A stretch of 64,000 nucleotides of DNA from JAAFHB01 sp963675995 (GCA_963675995.2 CAXXIY010000001.1:806001-870000); one strand, 5' to 3'; shown: positions 7,265-15,572, counted from the stretch's first letter. Made by a program: numbers and translations. Notes: a model not told the origin generated them from the sequence alone.

Positions 7265-9850
7265 TTACTGATTCTTTGGTATGGTTATCTCAAAATGTAC
7301 CCTATTTGAAATAATAATTCCTTTTTCAACTTCAATATTGTTTCCCGGAGGTATAAGTTCAATATATCCGTTATGATTATTAACGACCTGATTGATTAAA
7401 TAACCGCCTAATCCATGACCTTTTGATGTTCCTGTTTTAATGCCAAATTGGATAAAATCTTCGATACTGAAATCCACAGGCAGTGGATTTCCATCGTTGA
7501 TAAAGTCAATCATGATAGAATTGTCAGTTTTATCAAATTCTTCATAACTCATAATATTTACAACAAAATGAAGATTAGATTCATTCTTCCCGTGATTTAT
7601 TGCGTTAACAACTATGTTTCTAATTACGTTTTCAAACTGCTGCCTGTCTATTTCCGCAAAATATTTATGCTTACTGGTATATTCACCATCAATCACAACA
7701 TACCATTGCATTTCATTATTCTGTATTTCATTCTCAAGACACCTTTCAATAAAAGGTTTGAGTTCTGTCAATTCAGGTTTAAAATACTTCTTGTCAGCAA
7801 ACAGGATTCCTTTTAAACTCTCAATTAACCAATGCACCTGATTTATTTTTTTTAATGAAATTTCAATCATCTGGCCAACGGTTTCCGGTTGCCCTTTTAG
7901 GATGGGGGTTTTAATATCGATGTTGTTATTAATCAGAAAATCAGGCAGCATATCAAGAAAACCTTCCGGCCCTCGCAAGATGTTCCCGATTTCGTGTTTC
8001 ATTACTTTAAATACTTCGGCATCGGAAATTGTGCTTTCGACCGGTTTCTGAATATACTTGTGGTTAACCTCAAATGAACTCCTCTCGTTGTAAATCCTTT
8101 TTTGCACCTCAATAACTGGAAGTTTAACTTTAACCGACAGCAAATCCTCACGTGTTATACTTTTGATTGCCGAACCCTTTGCCAATAAATCGAATTGGTC
8201 GGTAACATAGGTTGCATTTAACTCCTGAACCAGGTATGGTGGAAATACTTTCTTTTTATCTAATCCAAGAACAGCAATATTTCCAGAAACTTCAATGGTT
8301 TTATTACCTGTAAACCAACTCGGTTTGTAGCTTCCCTTGATGGTTCCGATAAGAATTACAGGTTCATTCACAAGTTTCCCTGAACTTTGTGTAGCATTAA
8401 AAAAGGAATTATTAATTTCCGATAATGTTTGTCCATTGAGTTCAGTAATGCGGATGTACGGGTACTTTCCTTTTTTTTCAACCTTTCTGGCTTTAAAAAG
8501 AAAACAAGCATCTTTTAACGTAACATAATCCTCCCCATGGAATTGCTTTTTTAAGGCAACATACCTGACAGCGTTCAATTCGAATCCATTTTCCTGAAAT
8601 TTGTCAATTGAAACATACAGCTTCGCTTTCCCATCACCATATTCGGCTAGCGGTTCTTGTACTTCATTTGGCTCAGAGGCAGCCTTTTCCCATGCAATCA
8701 GCGGGATGATTTTATCGGTATGGAGAAAAACGGATTTATCCGGTCGTAATGAGAAGAACTCCTTTTCAGCGGCATTAATTAACTGGATATGGTCTTTAGG
8801 TTTTCCTTTTTCAAAAACCAACAGGCTTGCTTTTACACCTGATTGGGGCATGATTCCCTGGGGTAGTGAAATAACACAGGTTAAATAACCACTCGTAATA
8901 ATTTCTTTTCGAAATGCGGTTGCCTCCTTTTGACTTGAGAACAAAATTCCGTCGTTTATAAGAAAAGCTGCCCTGCCCGAATTTTTTAATTTAAGGAGCG
9001 ATTCTGAGATTATATGCATGGAAAGCTCTTTGTATTTACGGTTCCTAACCCTGTTATCCCGATCTTTAACTCCAAATGGCAGATTGCTGACAATAAAGTC
9101 AAAACTTGAATCTTTTAAAAGGGTGATTTCTTCACTGGAATCGGCACATGCAAAATCAACATCAACATCATTAATAGCCGAAAAAATCCTTCCAAAATTG
9201 TGAATGCTTTGAATTAGTTCTGAAGCCTTTATTTCCAGTTTTGTATTGGAAAATAACTGTAGCGCAGTAGCTAATTTCAGAATTCCGCCAGCAGGATTAT
9301 AAACCTTAATCTTTTGTTTATCCGGCAACAGCTTGGCGATTAAATCGATAACTGTTTGAGGCGTCGTAAAACCGATTGAGTTAACCTGTGCCTGAGCAAT
9401 TAAAAATTCTATCAACTGATATGAAAAAATGTATTTCTTTTCCGGAGTGCTAACAAATTCTTTATCGATTGCATACTTAGAATCAGTGCTAATTAATACA
9501 TCGTATTCATTATGTTCCGGAAGAGTAAAATCAACTTCTTCAAAAAAATTAAGAGGTACCTTGTTCCCCGTTGATTGAATAAAATTCGAAAGGAAAATCA
9601 GAGTTGCAATTTCAGGGCTTAAATTATACCTAAGCATATCTGATTTATATAAATCTAAACATCTGTCAATTTTAGCTTGAAATGAAACTATATTTTTTCC
9701 TTCTTTGTGAAATATTGTATTGTTTTTAAGTATAAAATCTATAACTGAATTTTTCGAGTAATGATCCTTTAAAAGTTCAAATAATTTGTCAAAAGAAATC
9801 TGGCCATCATTTCTTTTTAAAATTGTATATATAGTGTAATATAAATCCAT
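7265..9850 (-). CDS. Fusion: N6-adenine methylase domain + HsdS-type TRD + histidine kinase
   Basis: 861 residues with an unusual order. Residues 1-130 are a helical N-terminus. Residues 135-420 form a HsdM/N6_Mtase-like domain with VYNPAGGILKLA near 182 (in place of the usual DPxxGxG motif I) and SNLPFG near 254 (in place of NPPF/Y motif IV). Residues 445-600 resemble one HsdS target-recognition domain (KYPYIRITELNG, then GSAIKSITREDLLSVKVKLP and EVQKRIYNE). Residues 605-861 form a kinase: H-box KHEIGN with the phospho-acceptor His near 617, N-box NVIRNIVVNAINHG near 740, and glycine-rich TGTSKGHGLGGYL near 810. No transmembrane segment, so it is cytoplasmic. Its partner is the receiver gene downstream. 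Both methylase motifs diverge, so it may sense DNA or methylation more than methylate it. This is inference. Confidence 0.85.
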   Translation of the reverse strand: MDLYYTIYTILKRNDGQISFDKLFELLKDHYSKNSVIDFILKNNTIFHKEGKNIVSFQAKIDRCLDLYKSDMLRYNLSPEIATLIFLSNFIQSTGNKVPLNFFEEVDFTLPEHNEYDVLISTDSKYAIDKEFVSTPEKKYIFSYQLIEFLIAQAQVNSIGFTTPQTVIDLIAKLLPDKQKIKVYNPAGGILKLATALQLFSNTKLEIKASELIQSIHNFGRIFSAINDVDVDFACADSSEEITLLKDSSFDFIVSNLPFGVKDRDNRVRNRKYKELSMHIISESLLKLKNSGRAAFLINDGILFSSQKEATAFRKEIITSGYLTCVISLPQGIMPQSGVKASLLVFEKGKPKDHIQLINAAEKEFFSLRPDKSVFLHTDKIIPLIAWEKAASEPNEVQEPLAEYGDGKAKLYVSIDKFQENGFELNAVRYVALKKQFHGEDYVTLKDACFLFKARKVEKKGKYPYIRITELNGQTLSEINNSFFNATQSSGKLVNEPVILIGTIKGSYKPSWFTGNKTIEVSGNIAVLGLDKKKVFPPYLVQELNATYVTDQFDLLAKGSAIKSITREDLLSVKVKLPVIEVQKRIYNERSSFEVNHKYIQKPVESTISDAEVFKVMKHEIGNILRGPEGFLDMLPDFLINNNIDIKTPILKGQPETVGQMIEISLKKINQVHWLIESLKGILFADKKYFKPELTELKPFIERCLENEIQNNEMQWYVVIDGEYTSKHKYFAEIDRQQFENVIRNIVVNAINHGKNESNLHFVVNIMSYEEFDKTDNSIMIDFINDGNPLPVDFSIEDFIQFGIKTGTSKGHGLGGYLINQVVNNHNGYIELIPPGNNIEVEKGIIISNRVHFEITIPKNQ

Positions 9851-9869
9851 TTAATTAAGTTTTATACTG

Positions 9870-9877
9870 CAAACATA
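9870..9877 (-). promoter_or_regulatory. -7 box of the methylase-kinase operon
   Basis: On the minus strand the sequence TATGTTTG matches the Bacteroidota -7 consensus TAnnTTTG and sits 19 bases before the start codon at 9850. The operator at 9887-9905 lies just upstream, between the -33 and -7 positions. Confidence 0.5.
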
Positions 9878-9886
9878 AATTCTATT

Positions 9887-9905
9887 TGTGCATTCATTCT
9901 GCACT
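9887..9905. promoter_or_regulatory. WYL-island operator, copy 1
   Basis: TGTGCATTCATTCTGCACT is an inverted repeat, TGTGCA-N7-TGCACT, with one mismatch to the perfect copy at 12468. It overlaps the WYL stop codon and lies directly upstream of the -7 box of the methylase-kinase gene, so binding would be expected to block that promoter. Confidence 0.65.
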
Positions 9906-10908
9906 AATCATATCTGTTCAATAAATGTTGTATCCGCGATTTTATTTTCGCCCTTAATTCAACTGGCTCCAGCACTTCAATGGTTTCTCCATGTGATAAT
10001 ATAAGTGATTCCAGTTCGTAGTTTAAATAAACTTCCAATTGAATGATTATAAATTCATAGGTTTCCTGTTTTACCTTCTGGGAACCATGCAAAGGTTTTG
10101 TTTTAATATAGGGCCAAAGCTCTTTTTCTATCTTAAGAATAACCCTTTCGGGTTTTTGATCAAGGGGAATTGAGACTCCAATAGCGTCCTCGAATAGCTC
10201 TTCGAAGTCTAATTTTGTGTTTGGAATATATTGAGTTTTACTTTCCGAAATCGAAAGGATACGATCGAGTGCAATATTTGTGATGCGTTCTTTTCCTGTA
10301 TTTACTCCAAACAGAAACCAACGATTGTTAAATTGCTTTAAATGATATGGATGGATCTCGAAATCAATTTCATCATGCTTAAACGGCAGATACTTAATAA
10401 TGAGCACCTTTCTATTTACAATCGCATTATATAACTCACCAATATATTCACGTCCGGTTAAAAAAGGATTTTCATCAAAACTAATTACTTTTTGATCAGT
10501 GGTTAATTTAAAACTATCTTCCAATCTGGCAGTTAGTTCCTCAATCCAATCAAATTGAGGTAATCCTTTAAAACGCGAAAGAGTCAGCAATGATTCCTTT
10601 AATTGCTGAGCTTCCATTTCATTCAAGGGTTGACTGTTGATAGAAAATTCCAAATCTGTATATCGATAGTAGGCATTCCTCCCATCTTTAAACGATTCGA
10701 TTGGGGCATCAAATCCTCTAGAGTCTTGCATAAACTTAATATCCTCATAAATCTGGCGCTTTTTTACACCTGAAGAAGTCGGATTAACATCCAATAGCGC
10801 TTCATTACACGCATTTACCAAGTCATCGATATTATATCTCCTCCCAGGATTTCGAAAACACCGGTTTAATGTTTGATAACGAATGGTTGCATTCTTGTTG
10901 GTAGCCAT
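9904..10908 (-). CDS. WYL-domain transcriptional regulator
   Basis: 334 residues. An N-terminal winged helix-turn-helix (about 1-85, with SSGVKKRQIYEDIKFM as the probable recognition region) is followed by a linker, a WYL domain (about 150-230, IIKYLPFKHDEIDFEIHPYHLKQFNNRWFLFG) and a WCX-like C-terminus. WYL regulators such as BrxR and CapW are known repressors of phage-defence operons, and the WYL domain is thought to bind a ligand. The gene is first in the left arm, 53 bases from the methylase-kinase gene. Inverted repeats that fit a dimeric repressor occur at its own promoter and near both neighbouring operons, which supports autoregulation. Confidence 0.88.
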   Translation of the reverse strand: MATNKNATIRYQTLNRCFRNPGRRYNIDDLVNACNEALLDVNPTSSGVKKRQIYEDIKFMQDSRGFDAPIESFKDGRNAYYRYTDLEFSINSQPLNEMEAQQLKESLLTLSRFKGLPQFDWIEELTARLEDSFKLTTDQKVISFDENPFLTGREYIGELYNAIVNRKVLIIKYLPFKHDEIDFEIHPYHLKQFNNRWFLFGVNTGKERITNIALDRILSISESKTQYIPNTKLDFEELFEDAIGVSIPLDQKPERVILKIEKELWPYIKTKPLHGSQKVKQETYEFIIIQLEVYLNYELESLILSHGETIEVLEPVELRAKIKSRIQHLLNRYD

Positions 10909-10920
10909 ATAGCTTTAACT

Positions 10921-10939
10921 TGTGCGGACGGAGTGCACA
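10921..10939. promoter_or_regulatory. WYL-island operator, copy 2 (autoregulatory)
   Basis: TGTGCGGACGGAGTGCACA reads as TGTGCG-N7-TGCACA, one mismatch from the perfect copy. It starts 12 bases upstream of the WYL ATG and begins immediately after the -7 box on the transcribed side, so it would cover the transcription start. Confidence 0.65.
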
Positions 10940-10947
10940 CAAATATA
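10940..10947 (-). promoter_or_regulatory. -7 box of the WYL regulator gene
   Basis: Minus-strand TATATTTG matches TAnnTTTG exactly and directly abuts operator copy 2. A clear -33 box was not identified. Confidence 0.5.
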
Positions 10948-11432
10948 AGATAAACTAATATGAATTTGAAGCTTCTGAAAATCTGTTTTGCTTAAACTTT
11001 TGATGAAAGTATAAGCACCCTTTTAATAATCGATCCTCATCAGCAACATTTTAAGCTAATCTGTTAATCTACAGTAATATTTAGCTTATAACCAGCACCT
11101 TAAATATTGTAAAAACTAAGATGCCGCTTTATTTTAGCTATACATTTTAATCTACAATAGTACGGGTCTTAAACATTCAAGAACCACTATTTTGAAAGTA
11201 TTACTCTCAAAAAAAGATCAAATCCGGGCTATTCGTATCCAATTAATCACGATCAGACTATTATCAGGAGAAAAAAACGATCAATTACTATCGGAATGAG
11301 ATAAATGAATACACTTTTAGAGAGTAATTACTCGTGAATAGTCTCTTTTTAATGACTTTTAGAGATCAATTGGTTTCTGAACGATCCGCGTTACTTTCAA
11401 TTGGAATAGTATAAATCACTCTGCGTCAATAA
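10948..11432. other. AT-rich intergenic region with AATTACTC half-sites
   Basis: About 480 bases without a supported gene. It contains a perfect 12-base palindrome, GAGTAATTACTC, near 11322-11333, and related half-sites (ATTACTC near 11201 and AATTACTC near 11431). These could be binding sites for another regulator. Nothing else is recognisable. Confidence 0.35.
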
Positions 11433-11555
11433 TTACTCTTCCGGAGGGAATAATAAATCGGGAAAAGAACCGGAATGCCCTTCTTCCTGGAATAATTCCT
11501 CATCTATTTCGTATAATCTGGCGATTGTGGAGATTAAAAAATGCCCTCCGGTCAC
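11433..11555 (-). CDS. Possible 40-residue acidic peptide (GTG start)
   Basis: A minus-strand frame from GTG at 11555 to TAA at 11433 encodes an acidic peptide with core IARLYEIDEELFQEE and tail FPDLLFPPEE. Codon choice looks protein-like, but there is no clear ribosome-binding site. The start overlaps the hairpin at 11544-11574, so it might be read through from the gene upstream. Function unknown; it may not be real. Confidence 0.3.
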   Translation of the reverse strand: MTGGHFLISTIARLYEIDEELFQEEGHSGSFPDLLFPPEE

Positions 11556-11574
11556 AGGGAGTTTAACCGGAGGG
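11537..11574 (-). terminator. Rho-independent terminator of the 159-residue hypothetical gene
   Basis: Arms CCCTCCGGT (11544-11552) and ACCGGAGGG (11566-11574) pair perfectly. On the minus strand the hairpin is followed by CATTTTTTAA. It lies 40 bases after the stop at 11614. Confidence 0.7.
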
Positions 11575-11613
11575 TACTATTAACAGCAGATCTTTCCAAT
11601 CAGGAACCGCCGG

Positions 11614-12093
11614 TTAAGAGACCGGCGATGGATTGGGGCTCTGGCCCTTTGGCCGGCCCGGATAGCGATACCGAAGATCTTCATAGACCGTTTTCATTCC
11701 CGGCTCATTGTTCCTGGCAGCCGTCTTTACGGCGCTGTAAAAAACCAGTGCAGCATTCATTGCCTCACTGCCGGCGCACATCATCGTATCGTCGAGCCGC
11801 TCAAGCAACTGACGCATAGGCTTGACCAGGCGGATCAGCGAAGAGATGGCACCGACATCCTTCTTAAACTCCTCCAGGCTAAGATACCCCGGTACGACTG
11901 TCGGATTTGCCAAAGCGTGCTGCAATGCCTTGTTGACAAAGGCGACCGACTTGTCTCCCATCTTGGTCAGGTTGTGACGGTCATCGTTCAACAAACTGAC
12001 CAAACCGGCGAAGCGCTGTTCAATCTCCCGGAGATTTTCCAGTCCCTTTGAAATAGCCTCATCGGTAACTTCTAATGATACTTTGTTTTCCAT
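11614..12093 (-). CDS. Hypothetical helical protein between the two island arms
   Basis: 159 residues, almost all predicted helix up to residue 140, starting MENKVSLEVTDEAISKGLE and ending in a basic, proline-rich tail with YRYPGRPKGQSP. No signal peptide, transmembrane segment or catalytic motif seen. Its G+C content is visibly higher than the AT-rich flanks, which hints at a separate origin. It has its own terminator and is divergent from hsdM across a 450-base regulatory region. It could be a small regulator or inhibitor tied to either arm, but nothing in the sequence proves this. Confidence 0.6.
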   Translation of the reverse strand: MENKVSLEVTDEAISKGLENLREIEQRFAGLVSLLNDDRHNLTKMGDKSVAFVNKALQHALANPTVVPGYLSLEEFKKDVGAISSLIRLVKPMRQLLERLDDTMMCAGSEAMNAALVFYSAVKTAARNNEPGMKTVYEDLRYRYPGRPKGQSPNPSPVS

Positions 12094-12264
12094 AAAAATG
12101 TTATTTAAAATTAAACATTCGGATAACTATTCTGAATCGCGGAACAGCTCCCTGACAGATCACGTTTTCTACTGTTTGATTACCCTCTCCGATACTGTTC
12201 CATCTGATCTGTATCAAATATAATACACCCCCGCACGGCTAGTCGTATAATATCCGTTTAGTTC

Positions 12265-12286
12265 CGATTATAACCGTTTATAATCG
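12265..12286. promoter_or_regulatory. Perfect 9-base inverted repeat upstream of the hypothetical gene
   Basis: CGATTATAA-CCGT-TTATAATCG lies 170 bases upstream of the 159-residue gene and 320 upstream of hsdM. There is no T-run, so an operator is more likely than a terminator. Confidence 0.35.
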
Positions 12287-12467
12287 TTATGCCATCAATT
12301 AACTGAAGCATTTTAAAAGATGAAATGAACATGGAACTGATTGAACTCAGAAAAAAGAGATTACCATCCTATACAAAAGCGGGACTTCAATAACTCTTGT
12401 TATTTAAAGCAAAAATTTGTTATAATTGAGCTTTAGACAGAGTTTATTTTACAGTCTCCATTTTTCT

Positions 12468-12486
12468 TGTGCATAATCACTGCACA
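12468..12486. promoter_or_regulatory. WYL-island operator, copy 3 (perfect), upstream of hsdM
   Basis: TGTGCATAATCACTGCACA is a perfect TGTGCA-N7-TGCACA inverted repeat. It is the same element and spacing as at the WYL and methylase-kinase promoters, but lies 122 bases before the hsdM start. This is the key link between the two arms. The best -7 box (12578) is about 90 bases downstream, so an additional promoter may overlap the site. Confidence 0.65.
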
Positions 12487-12577
12487 CATCCATTCTACAA
12501 TTGTTTCGAATAATTTGAGTTAGCTAACATGTGGATAACTCATGGTTGTTATTCCGGATTTATCATCCGATTTAAGG

Positions 12578-12585
12578 TATTTTTG
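12578..12585 (+). promoter_or_regulatory. -7 box of the type I RM operon
   Basis: TATTTTTG matches TAnnTTTG and lies 22 bases before the preferred hsdM ATG at 12608. Just upstream are a small inverted repeat (CGGAT-TTATC-ATCCG) and the palindrome GTTAGCTAAC at 12519-12528. Confidence 0.45.
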
Positions 12586-12607
12586 TGCATCATTAAAAAC
12601 TGAATAT

Positions 12608-14173
12608 ATGCTTACAGGTCAACAACGCACTGATATTGATAAAATTTGGAAAGAGTTTTGGCAGAATGGGATGACTGATCCGCTGAGCATCATTAAGCAA
12701 ATTACTTACCTGCTTTTTATCCGAAATCTCGATCGTCAGCAGGAACTGAAAGAAAAGCAGGCTAACAAACTGAAAATGCCGGTTCAGGACCCGATCTATT
12801 CGGAAGAACAGCGCGAGTTGCGCTGGAATGTTTTCAAAACCAAAGACCCGGAGCAGATGTTTCGGCTTTTCCGCAAAGAAGATGGCGTGTTCGATTTCAT
12901 TAAAAGTATTGGTCAAAAAGGCGGACTCTTTGCCCAGACCATGCGCTATGCCAATTTCGATATTAATAGTCCTAAACTACTGGATCGGATAGTGCAGATG
13001 ATCGATAAACTGAAAATCGACGATATTGACTCAAAAGGAGACGTGTACGAATATCTGCTTTCGAAGCTTGCAACGGCAGGAATCAACGGACAATTCCGTA
13101 CTCCGAAGCATATTATTCGCCTGATGGTTGACTTGCTGCAACCGCAAACCGACGAACTGGTTTGTGATCCGGCTGCCGGAACAGCAGGTTTTTTGGTTGG
13201 AGTGGTTGAATACCTTCGCGAGCATTATCCAGATGAATTTTATAAAAAAGAGTTCCGCCAGCATTTCAACAATGGCATGTTTAGCGGTTTCGAGAGTGAC
13301 AATACCATGGTGGGAATTAGCGCCATGAACCTGCAAATGCACGGCATCGATAATCCGAAGTTGAAATACATGGATGCCCTGTCGAACGACAACACGGTGA
13401 AAGACAAGTACAGTCTGATATTGGCCAATCCTCCATTTTCGGGTTCTGCCGATTACGATGGCATTGAACTGAGCCTGAAAAAATCACTCGATTTGGGAAA
13501 AGCAGCCAAGACTGCCAAAACCGAACTGTTGTTTGTTTCGCTCATGCTGCGTATGCTGAAGCCTGGCGGACGTTGCGCAGTAATTGTTCCGGCAGGGGTA
13601 TTGTTTGGAAGCACCAAAAGCCATTTGGCCGTGCGACAATCGTTGGTTGACAATAACCAGTTACAAGCCGTAATTTCGATGCCAAGCGGGGTTTTCAAAC
13701 CTTACACCGGAGTTGCCACCGCAATTTTGGTTTTCACCAAAACCGGAACTGGCGGAACCGACCGTGTTTGGTTTTACGATATGAAAGCCGATGGTTATTC
13801 GTTGGACGATAAACGTGAACTGCTGGGCAAACCCGATGAAGATAATCCTGACTTGCCTTCGATGCGAAACTACAAGTTAGAAGAAAACAACATCCCTGAT
13901 ATTATTGAAAAGTTCCACGTCATTGCGAACCCCGAGGAACGAAGCGGGAAGCAATCTGCTGACAAGAAGGGTAGCGATCGCACGGCCCAGCAATTCTTTG
14001 TTACAGCCGATGAAATCCGCGCCGAAAACTACAACCTTTCGTTTAACCTTTACCAGGAAATTGTACACGAACAGGTAAACTACACAGCTCCCAAAATTAT
14101 CATTCAGCGAATTAGCAAAATGGATGAAGAACGCAAACAATTGATGAACGAATTGGGAGGATTGCTGGGATGA
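12608..14173 (+). CDS. hsdM: Type I restriction-modification system methyltransferase subunit
   Basis: 521 residues from the ATG at 12608, where the product begins MLTGQQRTDIDKIWKEFW as other HsdM proteins do. An upstream in-frame ATG at 12542 would add 22 untypical residues and overlap the -7 box. The N-terminal HsdM_N helical domain covers about 1-140, followed by N6_Mtase. Motif I is DPAAGTAGF near residue 186 and motif IV is NPPFSG near 273; both are intact, so it should methylate adenine in the HsdS-specified target. It is the first gene of an operon that runs to hsdR. Its stop overlaps the hsdS start (ATGA). Confidence 0.95.
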   Translation: MLTGQQRTDIDKIWKEFWQNGMTDPLSIIKQITYLLFIRNLDRQQELKEKQANKLKMPVQDPIYSEEQRELRWNVFKTKDPEQMFRLFRKEDGVFDFIKSIGQKGGLFAQTMRYANFDINSPKLLDRIVQMIDKLKIDDIDSKGDVYEYLLSKLATAGINGQFRTPKHIIRLMVDLLQPQTDELVCDPAAGTAGFLVGVVEYLREHYPDEFYKKEFRQHFNNGMFSGFESDNTMVGISAMNLQMHGIDNPKLKYMDALSNDNTVKDKYSLILANPPFSGSADYDGIELSLKKSLDLGKAAKTAKTELLFVSLMLRMLKPGGRCAVIVPAGVLFGSTKSHLAVRQSLVDNNQLQAVISMPSGVFKPYTGVATAILVFTKTGTGGTDRVWFYDMKADGYSLDDKRELLGKPDEDNPDLPSMRNYKLEENNIPDIIEKFHVIANPEERSGKQSADKKGSDRTAQQFFVTADEIRAENYNLSFNLYQEIVHEQVNYTAPKIIIQRISKMDEERKQLMNELGGLLG

Positions 14174-15303
14174 AATATGATTTTCTGCCATTTGTTCAAC
14201 TCATTGAAGATGTTTCCGGAGGGAATATCAAGTTAAAAGGAAATGAATATTTAGCTTCTGGAGAAATACCAATCATTGACCAAGGGAAAGAATTTATCAG
14301 TGGTTATACCAATAATTTGGAAGCTAAATTCAAAGGTCAATTGCCAGTTATTGTTTTTGGAGATCATACGCGAATTTTTAAATATATTGACTTTAGTTTT
14401 GCGATGGGAGCTGACGGAGTTAAGGTTTTGAAACTATCTGAAAAATTATATTCAAAATTTGCCTTTCACTATTTTAACAGTTGCTACATCCCAGATACAG
14501 GATACAATAGGCATTTTAAGTACTTGAAGGCAGTCGAAATCCCCCTTCCTCCACTCTCAGAACAAAAGCGCATTGCCGAAATCCTCGACAAAGCCGATGC
14601 CTTGCGCCAGAAAAACAAACAATTGCTTGCCGCCTACGACGAACTGCTGCAAGCTACCTTTCTCGATATGTTTGGCGACCCAGTGACGAATCCGAAGGGA
14701 TGGGAGAAAAGCAAAATTTTATATCTGATTAATAATATTGATAGTGGCTGGAGTCCAAATTGTGATAGCGTACCAAGAAAAAATTCCGCAGATTGGGCAA
14801 TCCTAACTCTTTCGGCAGTTTCAGAAAGAAATTATAAAGAATTTTTCAATAAAAATCTTCCTCAAGAACTGAAGCCAAAAGATAGCATTGAAGTTAAAAA
14901 GGGCGATTTACTTTTTTCTCGAAAAAATACCAGAGAACTAGTTGGTGCTTGTGCTTTTGTTTTTGAAACCGCTCCAAAGTTGATGATGCCTGATACCATT
15001 TTCAGAATTCAATACAAACCTGAAGTTTTGAATGGCATTTATGCATTTTTTCTTCTCAACTCAATTAATTTTCGTGCGAATATTCAGAGAATAGCAACCG
15101 GTAGTGCTGGTTCAATGCCAAATATTTCAAAAGAGAAGCTAAAGAATCTTTTTGTTCCTCTTCCTCCAATCTCCCTTCAAAACCAATTTGCCCAAATTGT
15201 TGAGAACATTGAAGCCCAGAAAACATTGGTAAAGCAGAGTTTGCAGGAGAGCGAGGATTTATTTAACGGGCTGGTGCAAAAAGCGTTTGGTGGAGAATTA
15301 TAG
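14170..15303 (+). CDS. hsdS: Type I restriction-modification system specificity subunit
   Basis: 377 residues with two target-recognition domains. TRD1 covers about 1-125 and ends in the conserved stretch IPLPPLSEQKRIAEILDKADALRQK. TRD2 covers about 170-330 and ends in LKNLFVPLPPISLQNQFAQIVENIEAQK. The two coiled-coil spacers set the distance between half-sites. Start overlaps the hsdM stop by four bases, so the two subunits are translationally coupled. Both TRDs appear intact. The recognised DNA sequence cannot be predicted by eye. Confidence 0.93.
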   Translation: MKYDFLPFVQLIEDVSGGNIKLKGNEYLASGEIPIIDQGKEFISGYTNNLEAKFKGQLPVIVFGDHTRIFKYIDFSFAMGADGVKVLKLSEKLYSKFAFHYFNSCYIPDTGYNRHFKYLKAVEIPLPPLSEQKRIAEILDKADALRQKNKQLLAAYDELLQATFLDMFGDPVTNPKGWEKSKILYLINNIDSGWSPNCDSVPRKNSADWAILTLSAVSERNYKEFFNKNLPQELKPKDSIEVKKGDLLFSRKNTRELVGACAFVFETAPKLMMPDTIFRIQYKPEVLNGIYAFFLLNSINFRANIQRIATGSAGSMPNISKEKLKNLFVPLPPISLQNQFAQIVENIEAQKTLVKQSLQESEDLFNGLVQKAFGGEL

Positions 15304-15481
15304 TAAAGTATATAGATTTTTGCATAACATGACACGGCAAAATGTCACATTGATAAACTGTCAATCAAAAAATAATATGACTGACAAAAGTGCCAGATTT
15401 TAACAAATATTAACAGTGGTATAGCAATTGATACGTTGAACTAGAAATTATAAAAACAAATAAGGTAAGAAACACTGAAAT
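15304..15481. other. Gap after hsdS
   Basis: AT-rich sequence between hsdS and the candidate small RNA, without a supported gene. With the RNA, the hsdS-MBL gap is 420 bases. The inserted gene block may therefore have its own promoter. Confidence 0.35.
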
Positions 15482-15572
15482 AAAAAAAGTCGCCTTCGTA
15501 AGCGACTTTGGATTTGGAAAAATAGCCTGGACAGCAGATCGAGACTTACCATCTCGATGAATTTCCAAATGA
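15482..15572 (-). ncRNA. Candidate structured small RNA, antisense to the RM operon
   Basis: On the minus strand a -7 box, TATATTTG (15585-15578), precedes a run of nested stems. The outer arms are ATTTGGAAA/TTTCCAAAT (15562-15570 with 15512-15520). The inner hairpin ATCGAGA/TCTCGAT (15538-15544 with 15552-15558) has a 7-base loop. A final hairpin AAAGTCGC/GCGACTTT (15486-15493 with 15502-15509) is followed by T-rich sequence, as in an intrinsic terminator. Promoter, fold and terminator together suggest an RNA of about 90 bases. The family is not recognised. Alternatively it is only a bidirectional terminator after hsdS. Confidence 0.5.

Noticed and set aside
11541..11819. Plus-strand frame of 92 residues opposite the 159-residue gene
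   Set aside because: It is antisense to a gene with better helical composition and overlaps its terminator; no family pattern.
12542..12607. Longer hsdM start at 12542
   Set aside because: The extra 22 residues do not resemble HsdM N-termini and the region contains the -7 box; ATG 12608 gives the typical start.
15530..15560. Anticodon-arm-like hairpin suggesting a tRNA
   Set aside because: Stem and 7-base loop fit, but there is no acceptor stem, no T-arm sequence and no U at the position before the anticodon.
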